Source: CBFGTJ01 sp965651815 (lineage in GTDB: Bacteria; Actinomycetota; Acidimicrobiia; Acidimicrobiales; Microtrichaceae). From it: 13,601 nucleotides of DNA. The position numbers and the translations under genes were made by a program. Below the pieces are notes generated by a model. The model was not told the DNA's origin. It was given only the letters and a program-made list of their open reading frames with translations, and made no database searches. The stretch is from the NCBI GenBank assembly GCA_965651815.1, contig CBFGTJ010000077.1, positions 1 to 13,601 of the forward strand. Direction: 5' to 3'. Below, piece by piece: positions 7,124-13,217 of the stretch; the first letter of the stretch is position 1, and every line of letters begins with the position of its first letter.

Positions 7124-7755
7124 CAGAGGCGGCGCAGCACCGTGACGACCCTGCCGTAGATCCTGACCTCGTCGGGACCGAAGACCATCGGTTCGAGCGC
7201 CTCGTTCGCGGGCTCGAGCACGATCTTGCCGTCGCGCCGGCGGAACGTCTTGACGGTGGCTTCCTCGTCGGCGATGCCCGCGACGACGACGTCGCCGTCG
7301 TTCGCGGTGGCCTCGACGCGGGCGACGACGTAGTCGCCGTCGAGGATGCCCGCGTCGACCATCGAGTCGCCGCGGACGCGCAGCATGAACAGCTCGCCGT
7401 CGCCGGTGAAGTCCGCGGGCAGCGGGACGAGCTCCTCGACGTGCTCCTGGGCGAGCACGCCGACGCCGGCGGCCACGTCGCCCACGAGCGGCACGTGGCG
7501 GGTGGGCCGCCGCTCGGCGGTGGTGCCGCTCGCGGTGTCGGCGGTCACCTCGATGGCACGGGGCTTGGTCGGGTCGCGCCGGAGGTAGCCGCGCTCGCTG
7601 AGCGTCTTGAGGTGGCTGTGCACCGTGGACGGGGACGCGAGCCCGATGGCGGTGCCGATCTCCCGTACCGACGGGGGATAGCCGCGCTCGCTCACCGTCT
7701 TGTCGATGAACCTCAGGATCTCCTGCTGGCGCTCGGTGAGCGGGCTGTCGGTCAT
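7123..7755 (-). CDS. lexA: SOS-response repressor LexA
   Basis: LexA represses the SOS regulon until RecA filaments trigger its self-cleavage. The 210-aa product has an N-terminal winged helix (about 1-70): LTERQQEILRFI, then YPPSVREIGTAIGLASPSTVHSHL with the recognition helix. The linker is followed by the self-cleavage site Ala96-Gly97 in DVAAGVGVLAQ. The S24-type catalytic dyad is Ser131 in RGDSMVDAGI and Lys169 in EATVKTF, so the protein should be cleavage-competent. The ATG at 7755-7753 has GGAGG on the minus strand (7765-7761), 5 nt upstream. The gene is divergent from a LysM gene. LexA boxes at 7797-7812 and 7842-7857 cover its probable promoter, implying autoregulation. Confidence 0.97.
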   Translation of the reverse strand: MTDSPLTERQQEILRFIDKTVSERGYPPSVREIGTAIGLASPSTVHSHLKTLSERGYLRRDPTKPRAIEVTADTASGTTAERRPTRHVPLVGDVAAGVGVLAQEHVEELVPLPADFTGDGELFMLRVRGDSMVDAGILDGDYVVARVEATANDGDVVVAGIADEEATVKTFRRRDGKIVLEPANEALEPMVFGPDEVRIYGRVVTVLRRL

Positions 7756-7796
7756 GTCGTCCTCCCGACGGTGGCGGCTGGGGGTGCCCGCTCGAG

Positions 7797-7812
7797 GCGA
7801 ACACCTGTTTGA
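7797..7812. promoter_or_regulatory. LexA box 1 (lexA-proximal)
   Basis: GCGAACACCTGTTTGA fits the actinobacterial/Gram-positive SOS box TCGAAC-N4-GTTCGA with two mismatches. It lies just downstream of the lexA -10 element, over the expected transcription start, where a bound repressor would block initiation. Confidence 0.7.
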
Positions 7813-7814
7813 TC

Positions 7815-7820
7815 AGCGTA
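7815..7820 (-). promoter_or_regulatory. lexA promoter -10 element
   Basis: The minus strand reads TACGCT, a TAnnnT -10 hexamer, about 60 nt upstream of the lexA start. The -35 region (about 7838-7845) is not a clear match and is overlapped by LexA box 2. Its placement between boxes 1 and 2 supports the call. Confidence 0.55.
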
Positions 7821-7841
7821 GCACCGGGCCGTGCGGGAACG

Positions 7842-7857
7842 TGGAACATCCGTTCGA
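7842..7857. promoter_or_regulatory. LexA box 2
   Basis: TGGAACATCCGTTCGA has the core GAAC-N4-GTTC intact, with one mismatch to TCGAAC-N4-GTTCGA. It covers the -35 region of the lexA promoter and lies 45 bp from box 1 (centre to centre). Confidence 0.78.
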
Positions 7858-7865
7858 CCAGACCC

Positions 7866-7895
7866 TTGACATCGAACGCCCGTTCGCTGCAGGCT
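7866..7895 (+). promoter_or_regulatory. promoter of the LysM gene
   Basis: A perfect -35 hexamer TTGACA lies at 7866-7871. The best -10, CAGGCT at 7890-7895 with an 18-nt spacer, is weak. LexA box 3 fills the spacer and box 4 covers the expected start near 7902, so the promoter should be tightly repressed by LexA. Confidence 0.55.
7872..7887. promoter_or_regulatory. LexA box 3
   Basis: TCGAACGCCCGTTCGC matches the SOS box TCGAAC-N4-GTTCGA at all but the last position. It lies between the -35 and the presumed -10 of the LysM gene promoter. Confidence 0.88.
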
Positions 7896-7899
7896 GGGG

Positions 7900-7915
7900 T
7901 CGAACGTCCGTTCGG
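7900..7915. promoter_or_regulatory. LexA box 4
   Basis: TCGAACGTCCGTTCGG matches the SOS box at all but the last position. It is 28 bp from box 3 (centre to centre) and sits over the likely transcription start of the LysM gene. Confidence 0.88.
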
Positions 7916-7985
7916 TGCACCCTCCGCCCAGCGTCGGATCGGGGCCGGGCGGCTCGATGTCACACCCCATCTGGAGGATGGAGCC

Positions 7986-8402
7986 ATGGCAGCAGTCATC
8001 GACCTCCGCACCGGTCACGCCGTCCCGCACGAGGCCCACCGGCCGGTCCCTCCAGCCCGCCCACGGCTCACGGTCATCGAAGGTGGCCGTGCCCCGCGGG
8101 CGCTCGAGCAGCGCCGGGTCTACCGGCAGCGGCGGCTCGCGGTGGCCCTGGCGGCCGTCGTCCTGTTGGCGACCGTGGGGTGGGCGGCCCGCACCGTCGC
8201 CGCGCCGTCGGCGCCCCAACGGGTCGAGCTGCACACCGTGCAGCCGGGCGACACGCTGTGGGGCCTCGCCGCGACCGTCGACCCCGGCGCCGATCGCCGC
8301 GACGTCGTCGACCGGATCATCGAGCTGAACTCCGCGTCCGCCGTCGCCTCCGACGGGGTGCTGCGCGTCGGCGAGACGCTGCGACTCCCCGTCGCGGGCT
8401 GA
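7986..8402 (+). CDS. SOS-controlled membrane-anchored LysM protein (ChiZ/DivS/YneA-like)
   Basis: The 138-aa product has a proline- and arginine-rich cytoplasmic N-terminus (1-50), one membrane segment (about 51-69) and an outward LysM domain (about 80-135, with HTVQPGDTLWGLA and the closing RVGETLRLP). LysM domains bind peptidoglycan. The layout and position match M. tuberculosis Rv2719c (ChiZ), which lies between lexA and nrdR and is DNA-damage induced. They also match, functionally, the division inhibitors DivS of Corynebacterium and YneA of Bacillus, both divergent from lexA. The probable role is to delay septation while DNA is repaired. No separate hydrolase domain is visible. ATG 7986 has GGAGG at 7974-7978. 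The frame is open upstream to 7809, but that part lies in the LexA-box control region. The LysM assignment is firm; the division role is inferred. Confidence 0.88.
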   Translation: MAAVIDLRTGHAVPHEAHRPVPPARPRLTVIEGGRAPRALEQRRVYRQRRLAVALAAVVLLATVGWAARTVAAPSAPQRVELHTVQPGDTLWGLAATVDPGADRRDVVDRIIELNSASAVASDGVLRVGETLRLPVAG

Positions 8403-8483
8403 GCCGCGTCCCCGTCGTCGCCGCCGTGGGAGCGCAGGCCACGGACCGCCGGGCCCGAAGGTGCGGCGCGCAGGGCCGACGGG

Positions 8484-8489
8484 TAGCGT
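8484..8489 (+). promoter_or_regulatory. leaderless nrdR promoter -10 (TAGCGT)
   Basis: TAGCGT lies 7 nt upstream of the nrdR ATG with no ribosome binding site between, the typical layout of actinobacterial leaderless genes. Transcription would start at or next to the A of ATG 8497. Confidence 0.65.
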
Positions 8490-8496
8490 CGACCGC

Positions 8497-8979
8497 ATGC
8501 GATGCCCTGGCTGTGGCGCACTCGAGGACCGGGTGGTCGACTCGCGCGCCGCGGAGGATGGGACCTGCATCCGCCGGCGACGCGAGTGCCTGGAGTGCTC
8601 GACCCGCTTCACGACCTTCGAGCGCCTCGAGGAGGTCGCCCCGGTGGTCATCAAGCGTGACGGCCGGCGGGTCCCCTTCGAGCGCGCCAAGATCGAGAGC
8701 GGGGTCCGCGCCGCCTGCAAGGGGCGTCCCGTCGACGACGCCGACATCGAGGCGCTCGCGTCCGAGGTGGAGGACCAACTCCCCGCCCGGCGGGGCGAGA
8801 TCGAGGCGGCCACGATCGGCGAGCTCATCCTCGAGCGGCTCCGCCAGCTCGACCGCGTCGCGGCGGTCCGGTTCGCGAGCGTCTACAAGTCCTTCGAGGA
8901 CCCGGCGGACTTCGAGCGCGAGATCCTGCTGCTCGAGGGTTCCGGCGACGATCCCTCCACCGCTCCCGCCGCGAGCTGA
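8497..8979 (+). CDS. nrdR: ribonucleotide-reductase transcriptional repressor NrdR
   Basis: NrdR senses ATP/dATP and represses ribonucleotide-reductase genes when dATP is high. The 160-aa product has the N-terminal zinc ribbon (Cys3, Cys6, Cys31, Cys34; starting MRCPGC and continuing with the conserved IRRRRECLECSTRFTTFER). An ATP-cone domain follows at about 49-139 (VIKRDGRRVPFERAKI onward). The short C-terminal tail is variable. The frame is open 12 codons further upstream to a GTG at 8461. ATG 8497 is preferred because MRCPGC is the family's N-terminus and a TAGCGT -10 element lies just before it. nrdJ, its likely target, is about 1.2 kb downstream, separated by a convergent reductase gene. 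Confidence 0.97.
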   Translation: MRCPGCGALEDRVVDSRAAEDGTCIRRRRECLECSTRFTTFERLEEVAPVVIKRDGRRVPFERAKIESGVRAACKGRPVDDADIEALASEVEDQLPARRGEIEAATIGELILERLRQLDRVAAVRFASVYKSFEDPADFEREILLLEGSGDDPSTAPAAS

Positions 8980-8993
8980 GCCTGCACACCGGG

Positions 8994-9007
8994 CGGGCCT
9001 CGGCCCG
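8994..9007. terminator. shared hairpin between convergent nrdR and the reductase gene
   Basis: CGGGC (8994-8998) and GCCCG (9003-9007) form a perfect 5-bp stem with a CTCG loop, in the 28-nt gap between the convergent stop codons. It could act on both strands. There is no T tract. Confidence 0.45.
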
Positions 9008-9745
9008 TCAGGCCGGCCGCGTCCGGTAGGTCAGGAAGAGCGACCCGTCCTCCTCCAGCACGCGGTGCAGGTGGACCGGGGAGGCGGACTCGGGGATCGG
9101 CCCGAGCAGACCCAGTTCGGTGCCGCCCGCCAGGACCGGCGAGAGCGTCACGAAGAGCTCGTCGAGCACACCCGATCGGTGCAGCTGGCCGAGCAGGCGT
9201 GGCCCGCCCTCGCACAGCAGGTGGCGCACCCCCTCGCGCCGCAGGTCCGCCAGCGCGGCGGCGAGGTCGACGTCCGCGCCCTCGCCCACGGCGCGCAGCT
9301 CCACACCTGGCATCGGGCCCGGGGCGGGTCCGCCCGCGGGGTGCAGCACGAGCGGATCCGGACCGTCCCCCTCGAAGAAGGGCTGGTCCTCGGGGAACCT
9401 GCCGCTGCGGGTCACGACGACCAGGCGGGGCGCGTCGCCCTGCCCGCGCGCGCGGCGCCCCTCGAGCAGCTCCGGGCGGGTGCTCGGGCGTCGGTAGCGC
9501 TCCACGCGGGCGGTCTCGGCGGCGACGAGGATGGCGTCCGCGGCGGCGCGCAGGGTGTGGAACAGCAGCTTGTCCGCGGGGCTCGCGAGGCCCCCGGAAC
9601 GTCCCGCCACCGAGTGGGCGCCGTCCGCGCTCATCACCATGTTGGCCATGACCCAGGGCCGCTCCGGCGGGGCCGTGCGGTCACCGGGGTCGGTCAGCGT
9701 GGCCGGATCGAAGGGGTCGAGGGGCTCGGGGAGGAGTTGTCGCAC
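9008..9745 (-). CDS. pyrimidine reductase family protein (RibD C-terminal domain)
   Basis: The 245-aa product is a stand-alone RibD C-terminal domain, which has the dihydrofolate-reductase fold and uses NADPH. Family motifs are present: PWVMANMVMSADGAHS (30-45), SPADKLLFHTLRAAADAILV (55-74), the VVVTRSG strand (109-115), CEGGPRLLGQL (178-188) and DELFVTLSPVLAGG (195-208). In riboflavin synthesis this domain reduces the ribosyl side chain of the deaminated pyrimidine. No deaminase domain is attached and no other rib gene is nearby, so the substrate is uncertain. The start is GTG at 9745-9743, just after a TAGCGT -10 element, so translation may be leaderless. It is convergent with nrdR and divergent from nrdJ. 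Confidence 0.9.
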   Translation of the reverse strand: MRQLLPEPLDPFDPATLTDPGDRTAPPERPWVMANMVMSADGAHSVAGRSGGLASPADKLLFHTLRAAADAILVAAETARVERYRRPSTRPELLEGRRARGQGDAPRLVVVTRSGRFPEDQPFFEGDGPDPLVLHPAGGPAPGPMPGVELRAVGEGADVDLAAALADLRREGVRHLLCEGGPRLLGQLHRSGVLDELFVTLSPVLAGGTELGLLGPIPESASPVHLHRVLEEDGSLFLTYRTRPA

Positions 9746-9751
9746 CTCCGA

Positions 9752-9757
9752 ACGCTA
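9752..9757 (-). promoter_or_regulatory. candidate leaderless promoter -10 of the reductase gene
   Basis: The minus strand reads TAGCGT, the same hexamer as before nrdR, ending 6 nt before the GTG start. A short GGAG lies directly against the start codon, too close to serve as a normal ribosome binding site. Confidence 0.55.
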
Positions 9758-9768
9758 ACAACCCGCCA

Positions 9769-9794
9769 TCCACAGAGCTCCGACAGGCTGTGGA
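9769..9794. repeat. inverted repeat TCCACAG / CTGTGGA in the nrdJ upstream region
   Basis: Perfect 7-bp arms at 9769-9775 and 9788-9794 flank 12 nt. The 452-bp gap 9746-10197 holds no convincing gene. Further TGTGG/CCACA words occur at 9919-9923, 9941-9945 and 9965-9969. The set resembles DnaA-box halves (TAATCCACA at 9937-9945 differs from TTATCCACA at one base) or operator half-sites. I cannot assign a binding protein. Confidence 0.4.
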
Positions 9795-9980
9795 GGACGA
9801 GATGCCCTGGAACGGCACGACGCTGCACCCGGTCGAGCGCAGCGCGTGGCATCCGGGCACTCCCGGTGGTGACGCAGGGCGTTCCCGGCCGCGGCGTGAC
9901 GTCACTTCCGGTGCTGGCTGTGGGAAAGTCGACGCGTAATCCACACCCTTCTGCTCTTTTGTTCCACAACACCGTCTTCG

Positions 9981-9986
9981 TAGGGT
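9981..9986 (+). promoter_or_regulatory. candidate nrdJ promoter -10 (TAGGGT)
   Basis: TAGGGT fits TAnnnT. A weak -35 (TTGTTC, 9959-9964) lies 16 nt upstream. Between them sits CCACAAC, where a repressor could act. A start near 9993 would leave a leader of about 200 nt before nrdJ, unusually long for this window. Confidence 0.4.
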
Positions 9987-10019
9987 TGCGGCGCGGGTCG
10001 CGGCACGGGCGACCGGAAT

Positions 10020-10032
10020 GGTGGCTGCCACC
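10020..10032 (+). repeat. 13-bp palindrome in the nrdJ leader
   Basis: GGTGGC-T-GCCACC is a perfect 6-1-6 palindrome. As RNA it can form a 5-bp stem with a CTG loop. It lies about 165 nt upstream of the nrdJ start, inside the predicted leader. Confidence 0.45.
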
Positions 10033-10060
10033 GTTCGCCGCGGCGATCGGTGTCTCCTGG

Positions 10061-10093
10061 GGGTCGGGTCGGCCTGACCCTTCTCGAAGGGTC
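10061..10093 (+). promoter_or_regulatory. mutually exclusive hairpins in the nrdJ leader
   Basis: GACCCTT (10076-10082) and AAGGGTC (10087-10093) form a perfect 7-bp stem with a CTCG loop. The same GACCC can instead pair with either GGGTC copy at 10061-10065 or 10066-10070. The two folds exclude each other, as in attenuators or riboswitch expression platforms. No known ligand-binding core was recognised, so control is only an inference. Confidence 0.4.
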
Positions 10094-10197
10094 CGGGTGG
10101 CCTGGCCGGCTCCTGCCCAGTCGCCCGTGGCCGCAACCCGCTCGCCCTTCGGCGCAGAACCCCCACCACTCCGGCGCGCCCCCGGGAGGAACTCCAG

Positions 10198-12981
10198 GTG
10201 ACGACCATGCGAACCGACGACCAGCAGCTCGTGGACCGCGAGCGCACGAGGCTCCGGCGCCACTTCACGGTGCCCGGACGCTCGCCGTACGACGAGCTGA
10301 CCTGGGAGCGCCGCGACGCTCGCCTGGTCGACCACCGCGACGGCAGCGTCGCGTTCGAGCAGCTCGGCGTGGAGTTCCCGACCACCTGGTCGGTCACCGC
10401 GTCGAACATCGTCGCCCAGAAGTACTTCCGGGGCCCCGAGGGCCGCCGCGAGTCGTCGCTGCGCCAGGTGATCGACCGGGTGGTCGACACGATCACCCGA
10501 TGGGGGCAGCGGGACGGCTACTTCGAGGACGTCGACGAGGCCGGCACCTTCTCCGAGGAGCTGCGCTACCTGCTGGTGAACCAGCTCGCGTCGTTCAACT
10601 CGCCGGTGTGGTTCAACATCGGCGTCCCCGGCGTCGCGCAGCAGGCCTCGGCGTGCTTCATCCTCGAGGTCGACGACGACCTGCCCTCGATCCTGAACTG
10701 GTACGTCGAGGAGGGCCTCATCTTCAAGGGTGGCTCCGGCGCCGGCGCCAACCTGTCGAGGATCCGCTCCTCCAAGGAGCAGCTCGGCAACGGCGGCGTG
10801 CCATCGGGGCCGGTGAGCTTCATGCGGGGCGCGGACGCGTCGGCCGGGACGATCAAGAGCGGGGGCACCACACGCCGCGCCGCGAAGATGGTCATCCTCG
10901 ACGCCGACCACCCTGACGTCTCCGAGTTCATCTGGTGCAAGGCGATCGAGGAGCGCAAGGCGCGCGTCCTGGCCGAGGCCGGCTTCGACATGAGCCTCGA
11001 CGGCGCCGACTCGGCGTCCGTGCAGTACCAGAACGCCAACAACTCCGTCCGCCTCACCGACGAGTTCATGCGCGCCGCGCTCGCCGGCGAGGACTGGGAG
11101 CTGATCGCCCGCACCGACGGGTCGGTGGTCGAGCGGGTGCCCGCCCGCAAGATCCTGCGCGACATCGCCGAGGCGGCGTGGGAGTGCGCGGACCCCGGGG
11201 TCCAGTTCGACACCACCATCAACCGGTGGAACACCACGCCCAACGCCGGTCGCATCGAGGCCAGCAACCCCTGCAGCGAGCACCTCCGGCTCAACAACAG
11301 CGCCTGCAACCTCGCGTCGCTGAACCTGATGGGCTTCCTGGACGAGGACGGCCGCTTCGACGTCGACGGCTTCCACCACGCCGTGGACGTGATCGTCACC
11401 GCGCAGGACATCCTCGTCGGCGCCTCCGACTACCCGACCGAGAAGATCGCCGAGATGACGGCCAAGAGCCGCGACATCGGCATCGGCTACACGAACCTCG
11501 GTGCGTGCCTCATGGCGCTCGGGCTCCCGTACGACTCCGACCAGGGGCGGGCCTGGGCGGCGACGATCACCGGGCTGCTCACCGGTGCCGCCGCGGAGCG
11601 CTCGACCGCGCTCGCCGCGCGCCTCGGCCCGGCGCCGCTGTTCCACGACGACCGCGAGGCATGGACCCACGTCTACGAGATGCACCTCGACGCGGCCCGG
11701 TCCGTGCCACCGGTGACCACCCAGCCCGAGCTGAACGAGCGGTTGGTGCGCAGCTGGGAGCACGCGCTCGACCGGATCCGCCTCGTCGGGGCCCGCAACG
11801 CCGAGCTCTCGGTCGCCGCGCCCACCGGCACGATCTCGTTCATGATGGGCGCCGACACCACCGGCATCGAGCCCGACCTCGGCCTGGTGAAGCACAAGAA
11901 GCTCGTCGGCGGCGGCTCCATCGAGATCGTCAACCAGACCGTGCCGCGTGCGCTGCGCCGCCTCGGGTACGACGACGCCCAGGTCGACGACATCGTCGAG
12001 TACATCGCGGAGCACCACTCCGTGCTCGGGGCGCCCCACCTCGACCCGTCGCACCTGCCGGTGTTCGCCTGCGCGATGGGCGACAACACGATCTCCTACA
12101 TGGGGCACCTGCGGATGATGGCGGCCATCCAGCCGTTCTTCTCGGGCGCCATGTCGAAGACCGTGAACGTGCCCGAGGAGACCACCGTCGAGGAGATCGA
12201 GCAGCTCCTCATCGACGCGTGGGAGATGGGCATCAAGTGCGTCGCCCTCTACCGCGACAACTGCAAGGTCGCCCAGCCGCTCAGCACCGGCAAGGGCCGT
12301 GCGGCAACGGCCCCGACCCCGCAGGCCACCGCGGACGCGGTCGTCGCCGAGACGGCGCGGCCCACCAGGGAGCGTCTGCCGCGGTCGCGCACCTCGCGCA
12401 CCTTCGAGTTCCGCGTCGCGGACTGCAAGGGGTTCTTCACGGTCGGCGAGTACGCGGACGGCCGCCCCGGCGAGCTGTTCATCCGCGTGTCGAAGCAGGG
12501 CTCGACCCTGGCCGGGATCATGGACGCGTTCGCGATCTCGGTCTCCCACGGCCTCCAGTACGGCGTGCCGCTGGCGGCGTTCGTGCACGCCTTCGTCGGC
12601 ATGCGCTTCGAGCCGGCCGGGATCACCGACGACCCCGAGGTGCGCATCGCGAACAGCATCGTCGACTACCTCTTCCGTCGCCTGGCGCTCGAGTACCTCA
12701 GCTACGAGGAGCGCCTCGACCTGGGGATCCTCGCCAACTCGGAGCGGCTGCAGCCGACGCTGCCGGGTGTGGAGGAGCACGCGACGCCGAGCGAGACCGG
12801 GCTCGACCTGACCCCGCCCGCGGAGCTCGGCAACCCGGCTCCGACGGCTGCCGCTGCGCCGGCGGAGACCTTCGGCCTCGCGGCGGAGTCGCCCATGTGC
12901 ATGCAGTGCGGGATCCAGATGACCCGAGCCGGCTCCTGCTACGTGTGCCAGGAGTGCGGCACCACCAGCGGCTGCTCCTGA
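10198..12981 (+). CDS. nrdJ: vitamin B12-dependent (class II) ribonucleoside-diphosphate reductase
   Basis: NrdJ makes deoxyribonucleotides with adenosylcobalamin as radical source and needs no oxygen. The 927-aa product has the 10-stranded barrel with the thiyl-radical Cys359 in SNPCSEHLRLNNSAC (Asn357 and Glu361 beside it) and the redox partners Cys153 and Cys370. The 11-residue gap between Cys359 and Cys370 equals that of the Thermotoga enzyme as I recall it. Other family motifs are GSGAGANLSRIRSS (179-192), NANNSVR (279-285) and APTGTISFMMGADTTGIEPD (541-560). A TSCPD domain lies at about 735-840. The C-terminus carries a cysteine cluster (901, 904, 914, 917, 920, 926) that fits the redox-active or zinc-binding tail. 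GTG 10198 is chosen: GGAGGA at 10185-10190 is 7 nt upstream, against 16 nt for the ATG at 10207. Confidence 0.97.
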   Translation: MTTMRTDDQQLVDRERTRLRRHFTVPGRSPYDELTWERRDARLVDHRDGSVAFEQLGVEFPTTWSVTASNIVAQKYFRGPEGRRESSLRQVIDRVVDTITRWGQRDGYFEDVDEAGTFSEELRYLLVNQLASFNSPVWFNIGVPGVAQQASACFILEVDDDLPSILNWYVEEGLIFKGGSGAGANLSRIRSSKEQLGNGGVPSGPVSFMRGADASAGTIKSGGTTRRAAKMVILDADHPDVSEFIWCKAIEERKARVLAEAGFDMSLDGADSASVQYQNANNSVRLTDEFMRAALAGEDWELIARTDGSVVERVPARKILRDIAEAAWECADPGVQFDTTINRWNTTPNAGRIEASNPCSEHLRLNNSACNLASLNLMGFLDEDGRFDVDGFHHAVDVIVTAQDILVGASDYPTEKIAEMTAKSRDIGIGYTNLGACLMALGLPYDSDQGRAWAATITGLLTGAAAERSTALAARLGPAPLFHDDREAWTHVYEMHLDAARSVPPVTTQPELNERLVRSWEHALDRIRLVGARNAELSVAAPTGTISFMMGADTTGIEPDLGLVKHKKLVGGGSIEIVNQTVPRALRRLGYDDAQVDDIVEYIAEHHSVLGAPHLDPSHLPVFACAMGDNTISYMGHLRMMAAIQPFFSGAMSKTVNVPEETTVEEIEQLLIDAWEMGIKCVALYRDNCKVAQPLSTGKGRAATAPTPQATADAVVAETARPTRERLPRSRTSRTFEFRVADCKGFFTVGEYADGRPGELFIRVSKQGSTLAGIMDAFAISVSHGLQYGVPLAAFVHAFVGMRFEPAGITDDPEVRIANSIVDYLFRRLALEYLSYEERLDLGILANSERLQPTLPGVEEHATPSETGLDLTPPAELGNPAPTAAAAPAETFGLAAESPMCMQCGIQMTRAGSCYVCQECGTTSGCS

Positions 12982-12993
12982 AACCGACTATTA

Positions 12994-13008
12994 TTGCATC
13001 AGATGCAA
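12994..13008. repeat. perfect 15-bp palindrome TTGCATC-A-GATGCAA after nrdJ
   Basis: Arms of 7 bp with a single central base, 12 nt after the nrdJ stop. It shares the TTGC-N7-GCAA frame and 15-bp length with two more sites upstream of the recombinase. No T tract flanks it on either strand, so a terminator is unlikely. Its right half, CAGATGCAAC (13000-13009), recurs exactly at 13153-13162. Confidence 0.85.
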
Positions 13009-13126
13009 CACAATGGCCGGCTCGCATACGCAGTGTTCTCGGGGTAGATGGCTTGTAACGGCAGGGTTCACTCTGGGCACGCGAACCGGCCGTGCGGCTG
13101 AAATGTCGGGGCGTTCCAGCGTGGGG

Positions 13127-13141
13127 TTGCACTGTGTGCAA
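13127..13141. repeat. 15-bp palindrome TTGCAC-TGT-GTGCAA
   Basis: Perfect 6-bp arms around TGT; second member of the TTGC-N7-GCAA set. It lies upstream of the recombinase gene and starts exactly 20 bp before the third site, two helical turns. Confidence 0.85.
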
Positions 13142-13146
13142 GAATG

Positions 13147-13161
13147 TTGCGGCAGATGCAA
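13147..13161. repeat. third TTGC-N7-GCAA site, imperfect
   Basis: TTGCGGCAGATGCAA keeps the outer TTGC and GCAA and the full right arm of the first palindrome (GATGCAA), with two mismatches in the left arm. It is on the same helix face as the second site. The pair suits an operator or a recombinase arm-type site. Confidence 0.65.
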
Positions 13162-13217
13162 CGTCCTGAAGGAGTCGCCCAGTTCCTCGCCCGGACCTCC
13201 CTGGTTCGCCCCGGTCG

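Noticed and set aside
9900..10197. Cobalamin riboswitch upstream of B12-dependent nrdJ
   Set aside because: It would make biological sense, but I cannot find the conserved B12-box and core segments in the right order; only short G+C hairpins are visible.
9694..12780. Open frame of 1028 codons on the minus strand opposite nrdJ
   Set aside because: It is antisense to a clearly conserved nrdJ. Its product is rich in Arg, Gly, Ala, Val, His and Asp with no recognisable domain, as expected for shadows in G+C-rich DNA. It also ignores the minus-strand reductase gene.
12994..13008. Palindrome after nrdJ as a transcription terminator
   Set aside because: The stem is A+T-moderate with a 1-nt centre and no T tract follows on either strand; the related sites upstream of the recombinase favour a protein-binding role.
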